Origin: Elephas maximus indicus
Taxonomy: Eukaryota > Chordata > Mammalia > Proboscidea > Elephantidae
DNA: 64,000 nt
NCBI RefSeq assembly: GCF_024166365.1
Contig: NC_064819.1
Location: forward strand, 111,706,293-111,770,292
Direction: 5' to 3'
How positions within the stretch are numbered: the first letter of the stretch is position 1; every line of letters starts with the position of its first letter. The translations under genes and the position numbers were made by a program. Positions 11,592 through 23,845 of the stretch are shown here, piece after piece. The notes below the pieces were generated by a model. The model was not told where the DNA came from. It ran no database searches and saw only the letters and a list, made by a program, of their open reading frames with translations.

Positions 11592-12052
11592 AGTCTTAGT
11601 CATCTAGTGCTACTGTAACAGAAATGCAAGTAGAGGGCTTTAACAGAGAGAAATTTAGTTCTTCACAGTACAGTAGGTGGAAAGTCCAAATCCAGGAGAA
11701 GGCCTTCTCTCTGTGTCGGTTCTGCAGCAAGGTCCTTGTCCTCTATCTTCCCCTGGTCGAGGAGCTTCTCAGGTGCAGGGACCCAGGGTCCAAAGGACAT
11801 GCTCTGCTCCCAGTGCTGCTTTCTTGCTGATATGACGTCCCCTCTCTGCTAGCTCCCCTTTCCTTTTATCTCTTGAGAGATAAAAGGTAGTACAGGCCAT
11901 ACTTCGGGAAACTCCCTTTACATTGGATCCCACCCTAATCCTCTTTAATAAGAAATTACAATCACAAAATGGAGGACAACCACAGAATACTGGGAATCAG
12001 GGCTTAACCAAGTTGATCACACATTTTTTCGGGGACATAATTCAATCCATGA
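11592..12052 (-). repeat. MaLR-type solo LTR
   Basis: Starts gtcttagtcatctagtgcta and ends aattcaatccatgacaca. Contains the shared ttatctcttgagagataaaa block, also seen on the other strand in the LTR at 41056-41571. Confidence 0.7.
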
Positions 12053-12055
12053 CAC

Positions 12056-12212
12056 ACAGGGAACCCGAAATGTAAAGGGAAAAGGGGAGAGTGCTGACAC
12101 ATTGTGGGGATTGCAACCAATATCACAAAATAACTTGTGTATAAATTTTTGAATAAGAAACTAATTTGCACTGTAAACTTTCACCTAAAAAAAAAAAATT
12201 AAAAAAAAAAGA
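12056..12212 (+). repeat. L1 LINE 3' terminus, sense
   Basis: gtgctgacacattgtgggg, then a gtgtataaatttttgaat context, ctgtaaactttcacc and a poly(A) tract. The same 3' end is present in reverse at 33541 onward, so both belong to one L1 subfamily. Confidence 0.75.
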
Positions 12213-12319
12213 AAAGAATAACCATATGTAAATTTTAGGACACTATGACCAAGCTCCCACACCACCCCCCGGCACATGAAAATGGTATCTGGAGATAAAT
12301 AACAGGTGTCTGGCACAGA

Positions 12320-12475
12320 ATGCCCTGGTGGCACAGTGGTTAAGCATTCAGCTACTAACCAAAAGGTCAGCAGTTCGAATCTACCAGGCACTCTGTGGGA
12401 GCCCTATGGGACAGTTCTATTCTGCCTATAGGGTTGCTGTGAGTTGGAATCGACTTGATGGCAATGGGTTTTTAT
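12320..12475 (+). repeat. AfroSINE (short form)
   Basis: Complete: tgccctggtggcacagtggt, B box agttcgaatctacc, tail gagttggaatcgacttgatgg. Confidence 0.9.
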
Positions 12476-12479
12476 AGTG

Positions 12480-14985
12480 GGCACACAATGGGTTTCACTA
12501 ATTGTGCTCATTTTCCTGTTTTCTTCCTCTATCCCCTCCATATTCACAAGAGTCAAAAACCTATGAAACTGTTTCCTCTCTATGTGCTAGAGGATAAATA
12601 CCAACCTTTCTTCACAGGACACCTGCCTGCAAACAGGACATGAGGAAAGGTGGAGTGTGGTTAGAACCCTAACCTTCTAAGGCTGGTAAATGGGAGGGAG
12701 CCAGGTGCTTCATGGCTGCCTCACTCCTTTAGTACCAGCAATGGGAACAAAAAGAAGGGCTGGATAAGTCATGGGCCTGACCTGGAGCCAGTTCTATGCT
12801 CTTACTTTGGCCTGGTGCTTGGCACCTGCAGAGAAGAGAGAGAATCTGACATGAGCTTCCAGAAAGGCTGGTTGGTGTTTGGATCGTGCTGCTGCTGGCC
12901 TCCTCTGGAGGGAAGGGGCACCTCAGAGCCTGCCATATGGACCCATTTGATGCTGGGGTGGCATTACTCAAACCAACCTTCCCCCAGGAACCACTAATCA
13001 CAATCATGAAGCTTTCTTCATTCGCATCTTCCTCTGGGACCATTTGGTTCCCAACCCTGACTCGAAGAGCTCTGAAGTTCCATTCTGGAGCCAATCTCCA
13101 GGGGGCGCCCCTATCTTCAGAATGGTCCTGTCCTGGAGGTACCTGGAGTTGTGGGACAGGCTTGGGCCTTGGAGAGTCCTTCCCATGCCACTGGGTAACA
13201 GGGGTCCAACATGTGCCACAGGGCTGTATGTGCCAGGGTGCTGAGTCATGCCTGATGACTCAGCATTCTGAGGAAGTGAAGAGGGGCTAGACTCTTCTGG
13301 GAAGCGTGGAAGTTCAGCCCGAAGGCATGTCTTTGGGTGACATTTTTAAAAGTCAGTCGACCTGCATATGTGCCTTGGGGACCTTTTAAGAAAAGTAATC
13401 CTGTCACATACAGGATTAGTTGTAGGGAAATCTTCAAAGTAGATAATTTTTCCAGTACTACCTCACCTTCCCGTGGGTACCGGATGAACTGTGCCCTGCC
13501 CTTCCTGATCCTTCTGATGACATCCTAGACGTCTAAGGCTTAGAACTCTCCCTGGAGTCTCAATACGACCTGCTCTGTGGTCAATAGAGCCCCTGATACC
13601 TTCCCTGTAGTCAACCTCCCTCTGCCTTTCAAAGCAATAGTTAACTTGACTGACTAAAAATTTCTTATTTGCATAATATTTGAGTTTACAGAACGTGTTC
13701 ATATAAAATACATCAGTCTGACAACAGTCCTGAGAGTAAAATGAGGGCCAAGGTAAGGGAGAAAAGATGTCTTTCTGGTCCAGGAGCTGTGTTCTTTCAC
13801 TATGCCACACTAAGGAGACCTCAATCAAGCTCATTCTCTGAGAAATAAAGCTTATGGAACTTCCCCTCTCCTGGGGAAGAAGAGGAGCTATGATTTTACA
13901 GGGCCAATGTGCCCGTGATCTGTGGAAGATTTCCAATTGCGTGGCTTTCAGGTCAGGTTGGAAGGGCAGGAGTTATATGGAAGGGAGGTATTTGGGGACT
14001 GCAGAATTCTGTGACCCTTTCCACCCTCACTGTCGTATGTGAAGGAAGCCCTTTGGAGGCCAGCTCAGATTATGTGGTGTGCCCCGTGTTTTAAATTTGC
14101 TTTCCTACACTGGGGTCAGTACACAGAAGGCAGCAGGGGTAAATAGCTTGTTCTATCCAGTGTAGTGGCCTCAAGGCACATGTGGCTCCGGACTTGAAGT
14201 GTGGCTAGTCCCAACTGAGATGGCCTGTAGGTGTAAAACATACAATGCATTTTGGAGGCTTAAGTACAAAAAACAAAATGTCTCATTAATATTTTACATT
14301 TCTTACATGTTGAAATGAGAATATTTTGGATATATTGGGTTATATAAAGAAAGTTTGGAAATGAATTTCACTCATTTACTTTCTTCGATGTGACTAATGT
14401 GTGCTGTGTGTGTTTTAAATATGCAGATGTCCCCAGTATGGAGTGTTGCATGCAGGACGCAGGTGGCAGAATTTCTGGGGAGGGTTAAAGGATGTGAAGG
14501 GCCCAGGATGGGACATTTGGACTTTTTTTTTTTAAGGACCAGAAGGCCAGAAATACCAAACCTTAGAGGTGTGGCTGTCACCTATGTGCTCAGGCCTCTG
14601 ATCGTTGGCCTAAGTGTCACTTTACCTGATACGCCAGACACACGCCACACGCAGAAAGGTTATCAGCCTCTGAGGTGGCTGCCTCTTTTCATTTAAACAA
14701 TCAAGACTTTCCCACCAGTGTCCGTTCCTTGAATTTCAGCACAGCTGCAGGCCATCTTCATGGGCGAGGTGACTTTTCTCATGTTTGCATATTCAGCAGA
14801 CAGAATATAAAAATAGCAAGGAGATATTTGCAGCACAGGGGCTGGATTACTGATACTGCCAGAGACCCTTCTAAGTGATTACCATTTGGCACAGGGAAAT
14901 GTTCACAGGTCGCATCTCCACTGCTAACGCCTCATACAGATTCTGCAGAGCAGTGTTGGGCCCTTAATTTGTTTTGCTTGTTTTT
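12480..14985. other. Intergenic DNA, no gene seen
   Basis: Mostly unique-looking sequence. Several short open frames on both strands overlap here (up to 157 codons) but show no domain, splice context or coding pattern I recognise. Confidence 0.5.
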
Positions 14986-14989
14986 TAGA

Positions 14990-15775
14990 CAATTTGATGA
15001 GACACCCGGACTAATCCTCTCTGCTTGAGTGTGGATGGGATCAGTAAATATGATAGACTGTGTCTCCCTTGGTCAGATTACATTATATGGCAAGGGTAAA
15101 GAAATTCTGCAGATGTAATTAAGGTCCTCAGTCAGTTGACTTTGATTTAATCTCAAGGGAGATTATTTGGAGTGGTCCAGACCTAATCAGGTGAGCCTTT
15201 CAAAAGAAGGTTTAGAGCTCAGAGATAGAAGAAGTCAGAGAGACTTGAAGCAGGAGAGAAGCTCTCCTGTTGGCCTTAAGGAACCAATCTGCCATGTTGT
15301 GGAAAGGGCCACATGGCTTGGAATGGCAGGCGGTCTCTAAGAGTTGAGGGCCTCAGTCCAACAAGCGCAATTAATGAACTTGGAAGATGACTCAAATCTG
15401 CAGATGAGACCACAGTCTGGTTGATACTTTGATTTCAGCCTGGTGAGACGCTGAACATTGAACCCAGCTAACTGTGCCCAGGGAGCCCTGGTAGTGTAGT
15501 GGTTAAGCACTCGGCTGCTAACAGAAAGGTTGGCAGTTCAAATCCACCAGTTGCTCCGTGGGAGAAAGATGAAGCAATCTGCTTGCACAAAGATTACCAC
15601 CTTGGGAACTCTATGGGCCCGTTCTACCCTGTCCTCGACAACAGTGGGTTTGGTTTTCTTTTGGTTAGCTGTGCCCAGACTTCTGACCTACAGAAACTGT
15701 GAGATAACAAATGAATGTTGTTTTAAGCTCCTAAATTTGTGACGTTACACAGCAAGAGAAAACTAATATAGTAAA
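14990..15775 (+). repeat. MLT1-like MaLR LTR split by AfroSINE
   Basis: ctaatcctctctgcttgagt, tgcagatgtaattaaggtcc, tgacctacagaaactgtgag and a gagaaaactaatat end fit an old MLT1 LTR. It is interrupted at 15482-15662. Confidence 0.7.
15482..15662 (+). repeat. AfroSINE nested in MLT1-like LTR
   Basis: Head gagccctggtagtgtagtgg, B box agttcaaatccacc, middle gatgaagcaatctgcttgca, then ctatgggcccgttctaccct. The LTR sequence gctgtgccca is repeated at its right side. Confidence 0.85.
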
Positions 15776-15798
15776 TATAGGGTCACATTGCAAATATA

Positions 15799-15956
15799 TG
15801 GAAACCCTGGTGGCGTAGTGGTTAAGTGCTGTGGCTGCTAACCAAAAGGTCAGCAGTTCAAATCCAGCAGGTACTCCTTGGAAACTCTATGGTGCAGTTC
15901 TACTCTGTCCTATAGGGTTGCTATGAGTCAGAATTGGCTTGACAGCAGTGGGTTTT
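15799..15956 (+). repeat. AfroSINE (short form) with clear target duplication
   Basis: Complete copy. The flanks ttgcaaatatat occur at 15788 and again at 15954, a 12-bp target-site duplication. Confidence 0.92.
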
Positions 15957-15959
15957 GCA

Positions 15960-18900
15960 AATATATAGTATCTGCTAATAAAAAAATTCATGGAGTTCCA
16001 TTTTCAGCTGTCAAAGAAAATTTCAACCAAGCCACACACCAGTGTCAGAGCAGAACTTTACTTATTTTGTTTCACAGGCAGTTAGGTTCTGATAGCTTTA
16101 CTTCAAGGACTATTGTTAAACCCCTGTAACTGCTGAATTACCACATGCCAAGTGGGGGTGTGGATGGTGTGAGGAAAGACTGCAGCCTTTCAGCCAGCCG
16201 AGCTCAGCTGTGAACTTCCCGGCACACCTTATGCCTGGAAAATGGAAGGGATCATTCACTGTTTGGAGAATGGAGTTAAATTCTGGTTGATGTAGGGAAG
16301 CCTGATACAGCAGTAGTAGCGAACCACAAAAGATCATAGAGTTTATATAAAGAAAGCTTCACAAGATCTGATTAGATTGTTTATTGTTACAAGCATGGAA
16401 AGGAAACACAGCTGTATGCTGGTATACTATTAAGACATGATTTAAAATCCCAAGTCACAATTTTAGAAAGCTACAGCATCTAATCTCAAAATTAACATCT
16501 TTGAAATAGTAGGACACTATTTCCTGTTGGTTTCAAAAAAAATACATAGGAATGATATATCCACTCTAAACTTCCCCCTTTGTTTTGGCCACCTGGGAAT
16601 CAGACTTCTGTTGGCTTGAGTCTCTAGGCTTTCTCTTTGGGATGCAGACATTAGCATCACATGCCATGAATAAAATCCATTTTACCCCCTGGGACCACTC
16701 TCATTTCCTTTTGTCTTCACAAATGACTACGAACTTTCTGCTCCACTCAGAATAACTCCTTCCACCTCCCACCTGCACTTAATTGTTACTATAATCTTTC
16801 TCATCTCCATATAACTTCTTTGTTTTCTTCTGAAATCTTCCAACGCTGACCTCTCTGACGTTCCCTATACAAACAACAAAAGGCTATGACTTCACACAGT
16901 GTATCTTGATTTCTGGCCTTAGCACCTACATCCTGAAAACCCCACAGACCTTGATTTACCTCTTTCCCTGTATAACCAATAAGAAGTGGATATGAAGATG
17001 GCAGATACATGACTCATTCAAGAGATGACAGACTTGGATGTGTTACCCTGGATTTGTAATATTCCCAGAGAATATCTCTGTAGTTTATATTGCTTGTTTG
17101 TGAACGTACCAATCCCACAATCTCTGAGGAATTAGCACAGGTTCCCTTTTGGAAGAAAACTGATTTAATGGAAGTTCCCTTAATGGAAAGATATTTTGGC
17201 ACACGGAACCAATTTCTCTCACTGGGAGATGTCGGGAACATGGGGAATCACTGAGCCCTTTACAAGGAAAGTCCCTGCTTCTCACTTTGCTCCCATGTCA
17301 GAACCAAACCTTCCTCCTTCCCTCAGAAATTTTCTACCAATAGTCTTGCAATCCTTGCTGATTTACAGTTGATAACCTCAGGGCCAAGTGAGGCTCCTGC
17401 TTTCATACAATTTACAGAATCATGGACTACTGTTCTCTTTCATAGTTTTGAATTCTACTGCTTATTTTAAGATCTTTTTGGGAAAGTACAGTGGTTGAAT
17501 TATGTATCTTGCATTTGGGCAGAAAACCAGGAAGTATTTCTCCAATTTTTTGTTTCCATGTTTTTTCTGGAATTGGATCTAGTATTGTGGCTTGCAAGGT
17601 GGTGGCACATGCTTGTTGGTGTGTGTGTGTGTGTGTGGTGGGGATATGCCAACCACCACTTGGTTAATGGATGTGGGCAGAGGTCCAGGTCTACATCCTA
17701 TGGAACTTTCAATTAGCGGAGGCTCCCCTTCACAACATCAACCACAATGATTCCCAAGGGGTTGAGGTTGGTGGAAGGTCAGTGTGTCTTATTCCTTTGC
17801 ATTTTTTAAATACGAGAACCAGTGCCTACTCAAGAGCGCTCCCTGACTGATGACGTCAAGATTGCCAGGCTAATGTTGTGCTTAACCCTGGCTCAGTTCT
17901 CCCTGATACAACTCCAGACACCAACTCTAATTCCACAGTAGTCATTCTTTCCCTAGAATCTAATTCCAATTCAGCTGATCTTTCAACCTAGCCCCTACCT
18001 CTCTCTTCTTGATACTGAGCTCCGCCCAAAGTTGATAATTCCCTGGTGAACTTCGTCTGCATCTCACAGACTAAGACTCATTTCCTGTAGGGACTTTAAA
18101 TAACACACTATTCAGCTGGGAAAGTGATGTGACAATTCTTAGACAAACGTGGGAGTAAATGTCTACATCATTTTGCGAATATGTAGAAATAAGGAGCTCC
18201 TCTACTTTAACCATTATTAGGACTCCTGTCAATCCCACTTACACCCATTCCTCTCCCTCCCCATGAATAAAAGAGAAGAGGAAACATAATGTAAAACAAA
18301 AAATACAGGGAAGAAAGTTTTAAAGAGCATATTAAAAGAAAACTCTTCGAACCTCAATACATGCTTGTGGAATCTCAACTTCTTTGGTCCCATCTTCTTA
18401 AAGCCTGGGCCCCTTTATGTTCTCAGTCCTCACGAAGACCACACAGCCCAGATTGCTCCCAAGTAGACCCACATTTTTTATTGTCTTATTTTCCCCTTGG
18501 AGTCAGACTTTGATTTGGAATATAAGGTAGCTGTATCTACAGCACCTAGTTTAGCTTTAATATGGATGCAATTGTAATAAATATTTGTAATTTTTACATG
18601 AAATGAACACACAATTCTCAAACAATCAGTTTCTTAGGAAAAGCTCTGTCATCTGTTCATAAGTTCAAGTGTCATTAGGAACATGAAATCACCAGCTATA
18701 AAAACTTCTCTCTGGGAGTGTTCCAAGTGGTTGGAAAAAAACACAAATTAGACGATATGAAAATCTTAATGTATTGGTCTGGCAACTTAAGGACTGAAAG
18801 AGATAATACATAAGGAGCTATACAACACACCAAGGGCCATTCAATCTACAGTAACAATAACAGTAACAACAACAATAACAACATGCAATGCTACAAGATT

Positions 18901-19090
18901 ATTAAAATCTATTCTATAATGCACAGAGAAGTACCTGGTTAAAGCTGTTAAACATGAGAGTTGGGGTCTCTTTTCAGTGCAATATATCAAATTTGGCAAT
19001 TCTTAAGTATCAAAAATATATATTTTTATTTTCGAAACGTGGAACTAAAATATATGGCTTTGCTGATCAACTGAAGAATATTTGGAGTCT
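15960..19090. other. Intergenic DNA, no gene seen
   Basis: AT-rich sequence with a (GT)n tract near 17615-17640 and an (ACA/ATA)n tract near 18850-18885. No exon or transposon recognised with confidence. Confidence 0.5.
17614..17642 (+). repeat. (GT)n microsatellite
   Basis: About 11 GT units followed by GGTGGGG. Confidence 0.85.
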
Positions 19091-19091
19091 G

Positions 19092-19158
19092 GGGCAGTTC
19101 TACTCTATCCTATAGGGTTGCTATGAGTCAGAATCGACTCGATGGGACTGGGTTTTGG
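19092..19158 (+). repeat. AfroSINE 3' half
   Basis: ggggcagttctactctatcc, then gagtcagaatcgactcgatgg; the tRNA-like head is missing. Confidence 0.8.
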
Positions 19159-19162
19159 GTTT

Positions 19163-19360
19163 AGGTAGTGCAAATGGTTAAGGAGCTGGCTGCTAACTGA
19201 AAGGCTGATGGTTCGAGTCCACACAGAGGTGTCTAAGAAGGAAGGTCTGGTGACCTACTTCCAAATACGCAGCCACTGAAAACTCTGTGGAGCACAGTTC
19301 TGCTCTGTCACACAGGGAGTCACCATGAGCTGGGGTCAATTTGATGGCAAATGGTTTATT
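19163..19360 (+). repeat. AfroSINE (long form)
   Basis: gtagtgcaaatggttaagg, B box ggttcgagtcc, then acgcagccactgaaaactct and tcaatttgatggcaaatgg. Confidence 0.85.
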
Positions 19361-19944
19361 GGTTATAGAAAATTTGATCAGTAGTTTGTTCCTGCGTGGA
19401 TTAGATAAAGTATCTTTATCCCACTTTCTCTGCAGGTTCATTCCACTTAGCTCAAATCTTAACACACAAAGGTAGATATGAATGTGTTTACCATCAGGGG
19501 AATCATGTTTCCTTCCACGCATCTCCTGTAAATATTATTATCCATTTGAAGCATCCTCATAATGTAATTTCTTTTCAATCTGCTCCACTGCTTTTGATTT
19601 TTTCTGTTGGCTATGAAAATACCAAGCTCTTTTCCTATGGCTTACATCCAGTTTTCATTTTTGAGCCATTTTCTATTCTTAATGTTGCAATATCTATCTG
19701 AGTAGTTACATTAGATCATTAACATGGACATCTTAACATGTGGTCCTTAATGTTGTTTTTCCTTATTCTTCTCTTTTTTCATCTTGCCTTCCTTCCTTCC
19801 TAGATAGAACTCACCGGAATGTTTTCTTAAGTACTAACCTGTTACTTATTATTTTAATGGAAGCTTATCTTTGTGCCCAACGTGTGAAAAGTGAAAATGT
19901 CTCTTCAAAATTCTATTTTACAATATAGACAGAGAAGCTGGGCC

Positions 19945-19970
19945 TGGGGGGGGGAGGGGGGTGGGGCTTG
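19945..19970 (+). repeat. G-rich run
   Basis: An almost pure G stretch about 240 bases past the ADGRF5 stop; it would be C-rich in the 3' UTR if transcribed. Confidence 0.7.
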
Positions 19971-20213
19971 AGTTTCACTTAAATACTATACACATTTGGT
20001 ATCACATGAAAAGGGAGGGAAGCAAAAACAAACATAAAAATTACTTTTAGTCTGTCTTTACAAAAAAAAGCTTCCTTAATGAAAAAGTCTTTTCAGCATC
20101 TACTCCCAAAAGCCTGCTGAGCAAACATTTTACCCATAACTTTGGAAAAGATCTCTTCTTTCTGAGCACATCCACTGTTTTCAAGAGGGCACATGGGTTG
20201 GATTTTCCTGTTC

Positions 20214-20293
20214 TTAGTTGAGCAATGAGTAAGCACTGGATGAGTTTTCCAGGGATGAGCTGGTTGTTTCTGGGGTGGAAACATTGTACGTTC
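20214..20293 (-). CDS. ADGRF5: ADGRF5 last coding exon and stop
   Basis: 80 bases including the TAA at 20214-20216. The acceptor is gttttgcag. The peptide is TYNVSTPETTSSSLEN then SSSAYSLLN. It ends exactly where the human protein ends as I remember it, so the tail is complete. The 3' UTR should continue below 20213; its end could not be fixed from the sequence. Confidence 0.95.
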
Positions 20294-22250
20294 CTGCAAA
20301 ACAGAGCCGCAGCCCCGCCTTAAAGACAAGCCTTCCTGGCCACCAGCGTGTGAACATCTTCTAGTGGTCCAGTAGGGAGCTTCGGTGCAAGAGCCAGGTA
20401 AGCTTGGCCAAGCCTGGAAATCAACCCATGCCTGCCTGCCTCCCACATCCCAGAAGTGCCAGAGAACAAACAAGGGTGTCGTTCTCAAACATGCATTGCA
20501 GCCGACAAGCACTATTTCACATCATACCAGCAGCCAGATTTCTACAAAGAAAGGAAGATCTCAACGTGGGCAGCTGCTCCACATGCTGCCACATGCATGG
20601 ACTGGGGACACCACATGAGGAACCTCCCTGGTCCCCTTGGGCTATGGTGACTTGGGGAAGATCTTGGGAGAGGCCTGAAGGCCGAGCTGAAAGGCAAGGG
20701 TCTACAAAGGGAAGATAAGAGAAAATCTGTGGGGAAGGAAAGGTAGGACCAGAAAAGATGCAGAAGTCAGGGGACAACCCAAAGTGCCGAGAGCCGGTGC
20801 AGCAGGGAAGGCAGCATCTGAGCAATGGCAATGTCAGCACAAAGGCGGGGTGGGGTGGGATGGGGGGGCTGAGTGTCGACGACAGTGGGGAGTGTGTGTT
20901 GGACAAGGGGAGGGACACAGTGCCCACCCTACCATCAGATTCGTGAACTGCCACAGCTAACAAGGTTTCCATCATTGCTGGGAGGGGTCTTTGGGGCTGC
21001 CAACAACATAAACCAAAGTTACAGTGATTATGGAACCCTCAAATGGGCCAGTGTAGGGGCTGTATCAATGACCCTTGAAAAGCCATCAAGTGACAATGAC
21101 CAGGTATCTCAGGCTCTGATATCCAGCTGATATCAGAAACAGAGCCCCCGCTCCAACATTTATCTGATTCAGAAACCAGAAACATATTTGTTTAGCCTTA
21201 CATATGGCATAATTTTGATTCCGTAGAATTATTTCATAGAGTTTTTATTATTTTCACTTTCAGGCAAATGGCAGATGTGTACTGGCAGAGGGTAATCTAG
21301 TTCTAACACAGACAGATTATTTGATCATTTCACAACAGGCAGAAGCCATGACCTTCAAATCAAAAGTGAAGGTCCTCCAGTTTCATGAATCATTCACTAA
21401 ATGAATGTAGAAACTACCAAGTTCTCCAGAGTTTTAGCAATTCATAGGTATTCTCAAAGCTTGCTTTCATATGAAAGGTCTTGGTCTGGAAGACTCTGCA
21501 TTTGTGCGTTCTGCTCAGTTTCAAGAAGCTGGAAGGAATTCGAGTGCTTATTTTCCTGGGGAGATGGTGGCATGGGGTGGGCATTTCAATTTGCCAGAAG
21601 AGCTGACAGCCATTGCCCAAAGTCATTGATACTATTATCTCCTATTTCCAAGATGGAAATTTTAACTGTGCATATTTCTAATAGAAAAGTCATCTAGGAT
21701 GATCCCTCATATATCCATGCACAGTATTATAAACGTCAGTGTGAAAAAACAAACACGCTCCAAAAAGGAAAAGAAACCCACAGCATGGGATCCTGTGGTA
21801 GGGTTTTCTAAGGAAATTTGTTGCTGCTCAGTGACGCAGAAATGGTACCTACCTATTTCAATTGAACATGAGTGAGAAAAGAACTTGGTGCTTGCCAAGG
21901 CCAGCAATTTAAGGTTCTCATTTTCATGACTGATGCAGTTTTGAAAGGCAGCTCTTACAAGGCTTGTCTAGATTCTCCAAATCTTATTCTTCATGAGTTA
22001 TTATTGGTTGCCCACGGAAGGCAGTTGCCCTCTGTACCAGCCTACTGATGGTTTGGGAAAATGAAGTAAGTTCCTATATTTAACCTCTTCCCAAATGAGG
22101 TCATTGCAGGCACATCCATGAGGAGTATATGTGTCTGTGTGTGTGGAGCGGGGAGGGTAGAGCTGGGGTGGAGAGTGAAGGACTTCAGTCTCCCCTATCA
22201 GGGCAAGCTTATTCTAGTTAACCAGTGGGCACCTAGAGGTCGCTACATAC
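20294..22250. other. ADGRF5 last coding intron
   Basis: About 2 kb between the last two coding exons. No transposon recognised. The GC-rich part near 20640-20950 holds overlapping open frames on both strands without a recognisable product. Confidence 0.6.
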
Positions 22251-22335
22251 CTGTTTTACCAAACAAATTATTAAATCTTCTTGATATTGGAGAACTCATA
22301 GAAAATACAGGTGTGGACGAACCTAGGGATGTTGA
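22251..22335 (-). CDS. ADGRF5: ADGRF5 exon: cytoplasmic tail
   Basis: 85 bases, entering in phase 0 and leaving in phase 1. The acceptor is tcttctag and the donor gtatgt. It encodes STSLGSSTPVFSMSSPIS and continues RRFNNLFGKT. The region is rich in Ser/Thr and likely a phosphorylation target. If the following intron were retained, a stop would appear almost at once (after GKTGM). Confidence 0.95.
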
Positions 22336-22395
22336 CTAGAAGAGAGAGAGAAAAGACAAAGAGCAAATTTGTTAGACCAACATAAACCACAAACA

Positions 22396-22552
22396 AAACC
22401 CGTTTCCATTGAGCCGATTCCAACTCACAGCCACCCTATAGGACAGAGTAGAACTTCCCCATAGAATTTCCAAGGAGCAGCTGGTGGATTCAAACTACCG
22501 ACCTTTTGGTTAACAGCCAAACTCTTAACCACTGGGCCACCAGGGTTCCTAG
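22396..22552 (-). repeat. AfroSINE (short form)
   Basis: Tail attgagccgattccaactca to head gggccaccagggttcc. It lies about 60 bases upstream of an ADGRF5 exon acceptor. Confidence 0.85.
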
Positions 22553-22844
22553 ACCAATGTCCAAACAAACCAAAAAAAAAAAAAAAAAGCTAGCTGCTGT
22601 CAGAGTCCGTTCTGCTTGCTGCCCTCTAGTGGTCACTGCCTGCCTCTCTAGTTCCACTCCCTTAGATGGCCTAGATGAGCTGAATCAGAACTTCAAACAA
22701 ATCAAGCAGGAGAGCCACCTTGAGATACTCGAATCTTATCACTAATATTGATAAAGAAAATACATGTTTTGCTGGTTTCCAGGTTTCTAGTACTTCTGAC
22801 ATGCGAAAGACAGTCAAATATATTCAAGCGTAATATTTATTTTC

Positions 22845-23003
22845 TGGATGGTGCAAATGATTAATGCATTTGGCTGCTAACCAAAAGGTTGGAGGGTTCA
22901 GTCCACCCGGAGGTACCTTGGAAGAAAGGCCTAGCAATCTTCTTCTGAAAAATCTGCCACTGAAAACCCTGTGGAGCACAGTTCTACTCTGATACATATG
23001 CAG
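22845..23003 (+). repeat. AfroSINE (long form), 3' tail missing
   Basis: gcatttggctgctaaccaaa, gttcagtccacccggaggt, and gagcacagttctactctgat. Confidence 0.82.
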
Positions 23004-23043
23004 TAAGGTAAGGTATTTTCCAAAATGAACTGCAGAAAAATCC

Positions 23044-23155
23044 TAAAAAACCCCAAAACCCAGTGCCATCGAGTCGATTCTGACTGCTAGCGACCCTATA
23101 GGACAGGGTAGAACTGCCCCATAGAGTTTCCAAGGAGCGCCTGGTGGATTCGACT
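23044..23155 (-). repeat. AfroSINE 3' half
   Basis: Tail gccatcgagtcgattctgac to gagcgcctggtggattcg; the tRNA-like head is absent. Confidence 0.82.
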
Positions 23156-23523
23156 GATCATTATTCCTCAAATTGCTTCCTTTAATACCTTGAATTCCCC
23201 TAGGAGATTTTTTTATCATTGAAAGATTGAATTTAACCTTCACTTATGTCATCTGTGCTATTCAAATCCGTATTTAAAGAGGTGAAGGTAGCATCTTAAT
23301 GATGGCACCATGGCTGTGTTTAACAGGTAGAATGAGGCAAGAACCAAAATAACTGAATAATCTATGCTAAAAGTAGTTGTGGAGGAATAGGGGTTTGTGA
23401 CTGCAATGTGTTTAAACCCAATGATCAAAATTCTAAGATAAATATTTAGCATTCTCTACTTCACCTTATTAGTGGAATGCCCTAGGACACAAAATGGAAA
23501 TTCGCCACAGAGAAAAGGTTTAC

Positions 23524-23583
23524 CTTTGAGTGCTGTGAAGACCATCTTGACAGTGAAAACTTGTTCAGCAAAGCTTCCTGTAC
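23524..23583 (-). CDS. ADGRF5: ADGRF5 exon: cytoplasmic tail, helix 8 region
   Basis: 60 bases, phase 0-0. The acceptor is aacaatgcag and the donor gtaaac. It encodes VQEALLNKFSLSRWSSQHSK. It lies about 90 bases downstream of the TM7 micro-exon. Confidence 0.95.
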
Positions 23584-23670
23584 CTGCATTGTTTAAGAGA
23601 AGAAATTGTCAGTCCAACTCACCATGAGTACCATAAATTTCTAGAAACATGAAATTGTCATTGTTCTTAC

Positions 23671-23712
23671 CTTCTGATCCCAGAGACATCCAAACAGTAA
23701 AATGAATAATCC
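23671..23712 (-). CDS. ADGRF5: ADGRF5 micro-exon: TM7 second half
   Basis: 42 bases, phase 0-0. The acceptor is cccag and the donor gtaaga. It encodes GLFILLFGCLWDQK, which completes TM7 and starts the membrane-proximal tail. I recall a leucine where this copy has the Q of DQK in the human protein. Confidence 0.95.
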
Positions 23713-23779
23713 CTGGGTAAAGGATTGGGAAGAAATGCATTTTAATTATATTCTATAGTCCAGTAACATACATAAGTGA

Positions 23780-23845
23780 GTGTGTGTGTGTATGCATGTA
23801 TATATAGAATATATAATAAATATGTAATATTTACTATATATACTA
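23780..23845 (+). repeat. (GT)n/(AT)n microsatellite
   Basis: A gtgtgtgtgtgt tract passes into tatatagaatatataat. Confidence 0.75.

Noticed and set aside
13463-13936. 157-codon open frame on the - strand in the intergenic region
   Set aside because: Overlapping frames occur on both strands, no codon pattern, splice context or family resemblance is visible.
15499-15560. tRNA-like sequences with A and B boxes, considered as tRNA genes
   Set aside because: They are the heads of AfroSINEs. They are followed by SINE body and tail and do not fold as full tRNAs with a CCA-compatible end.
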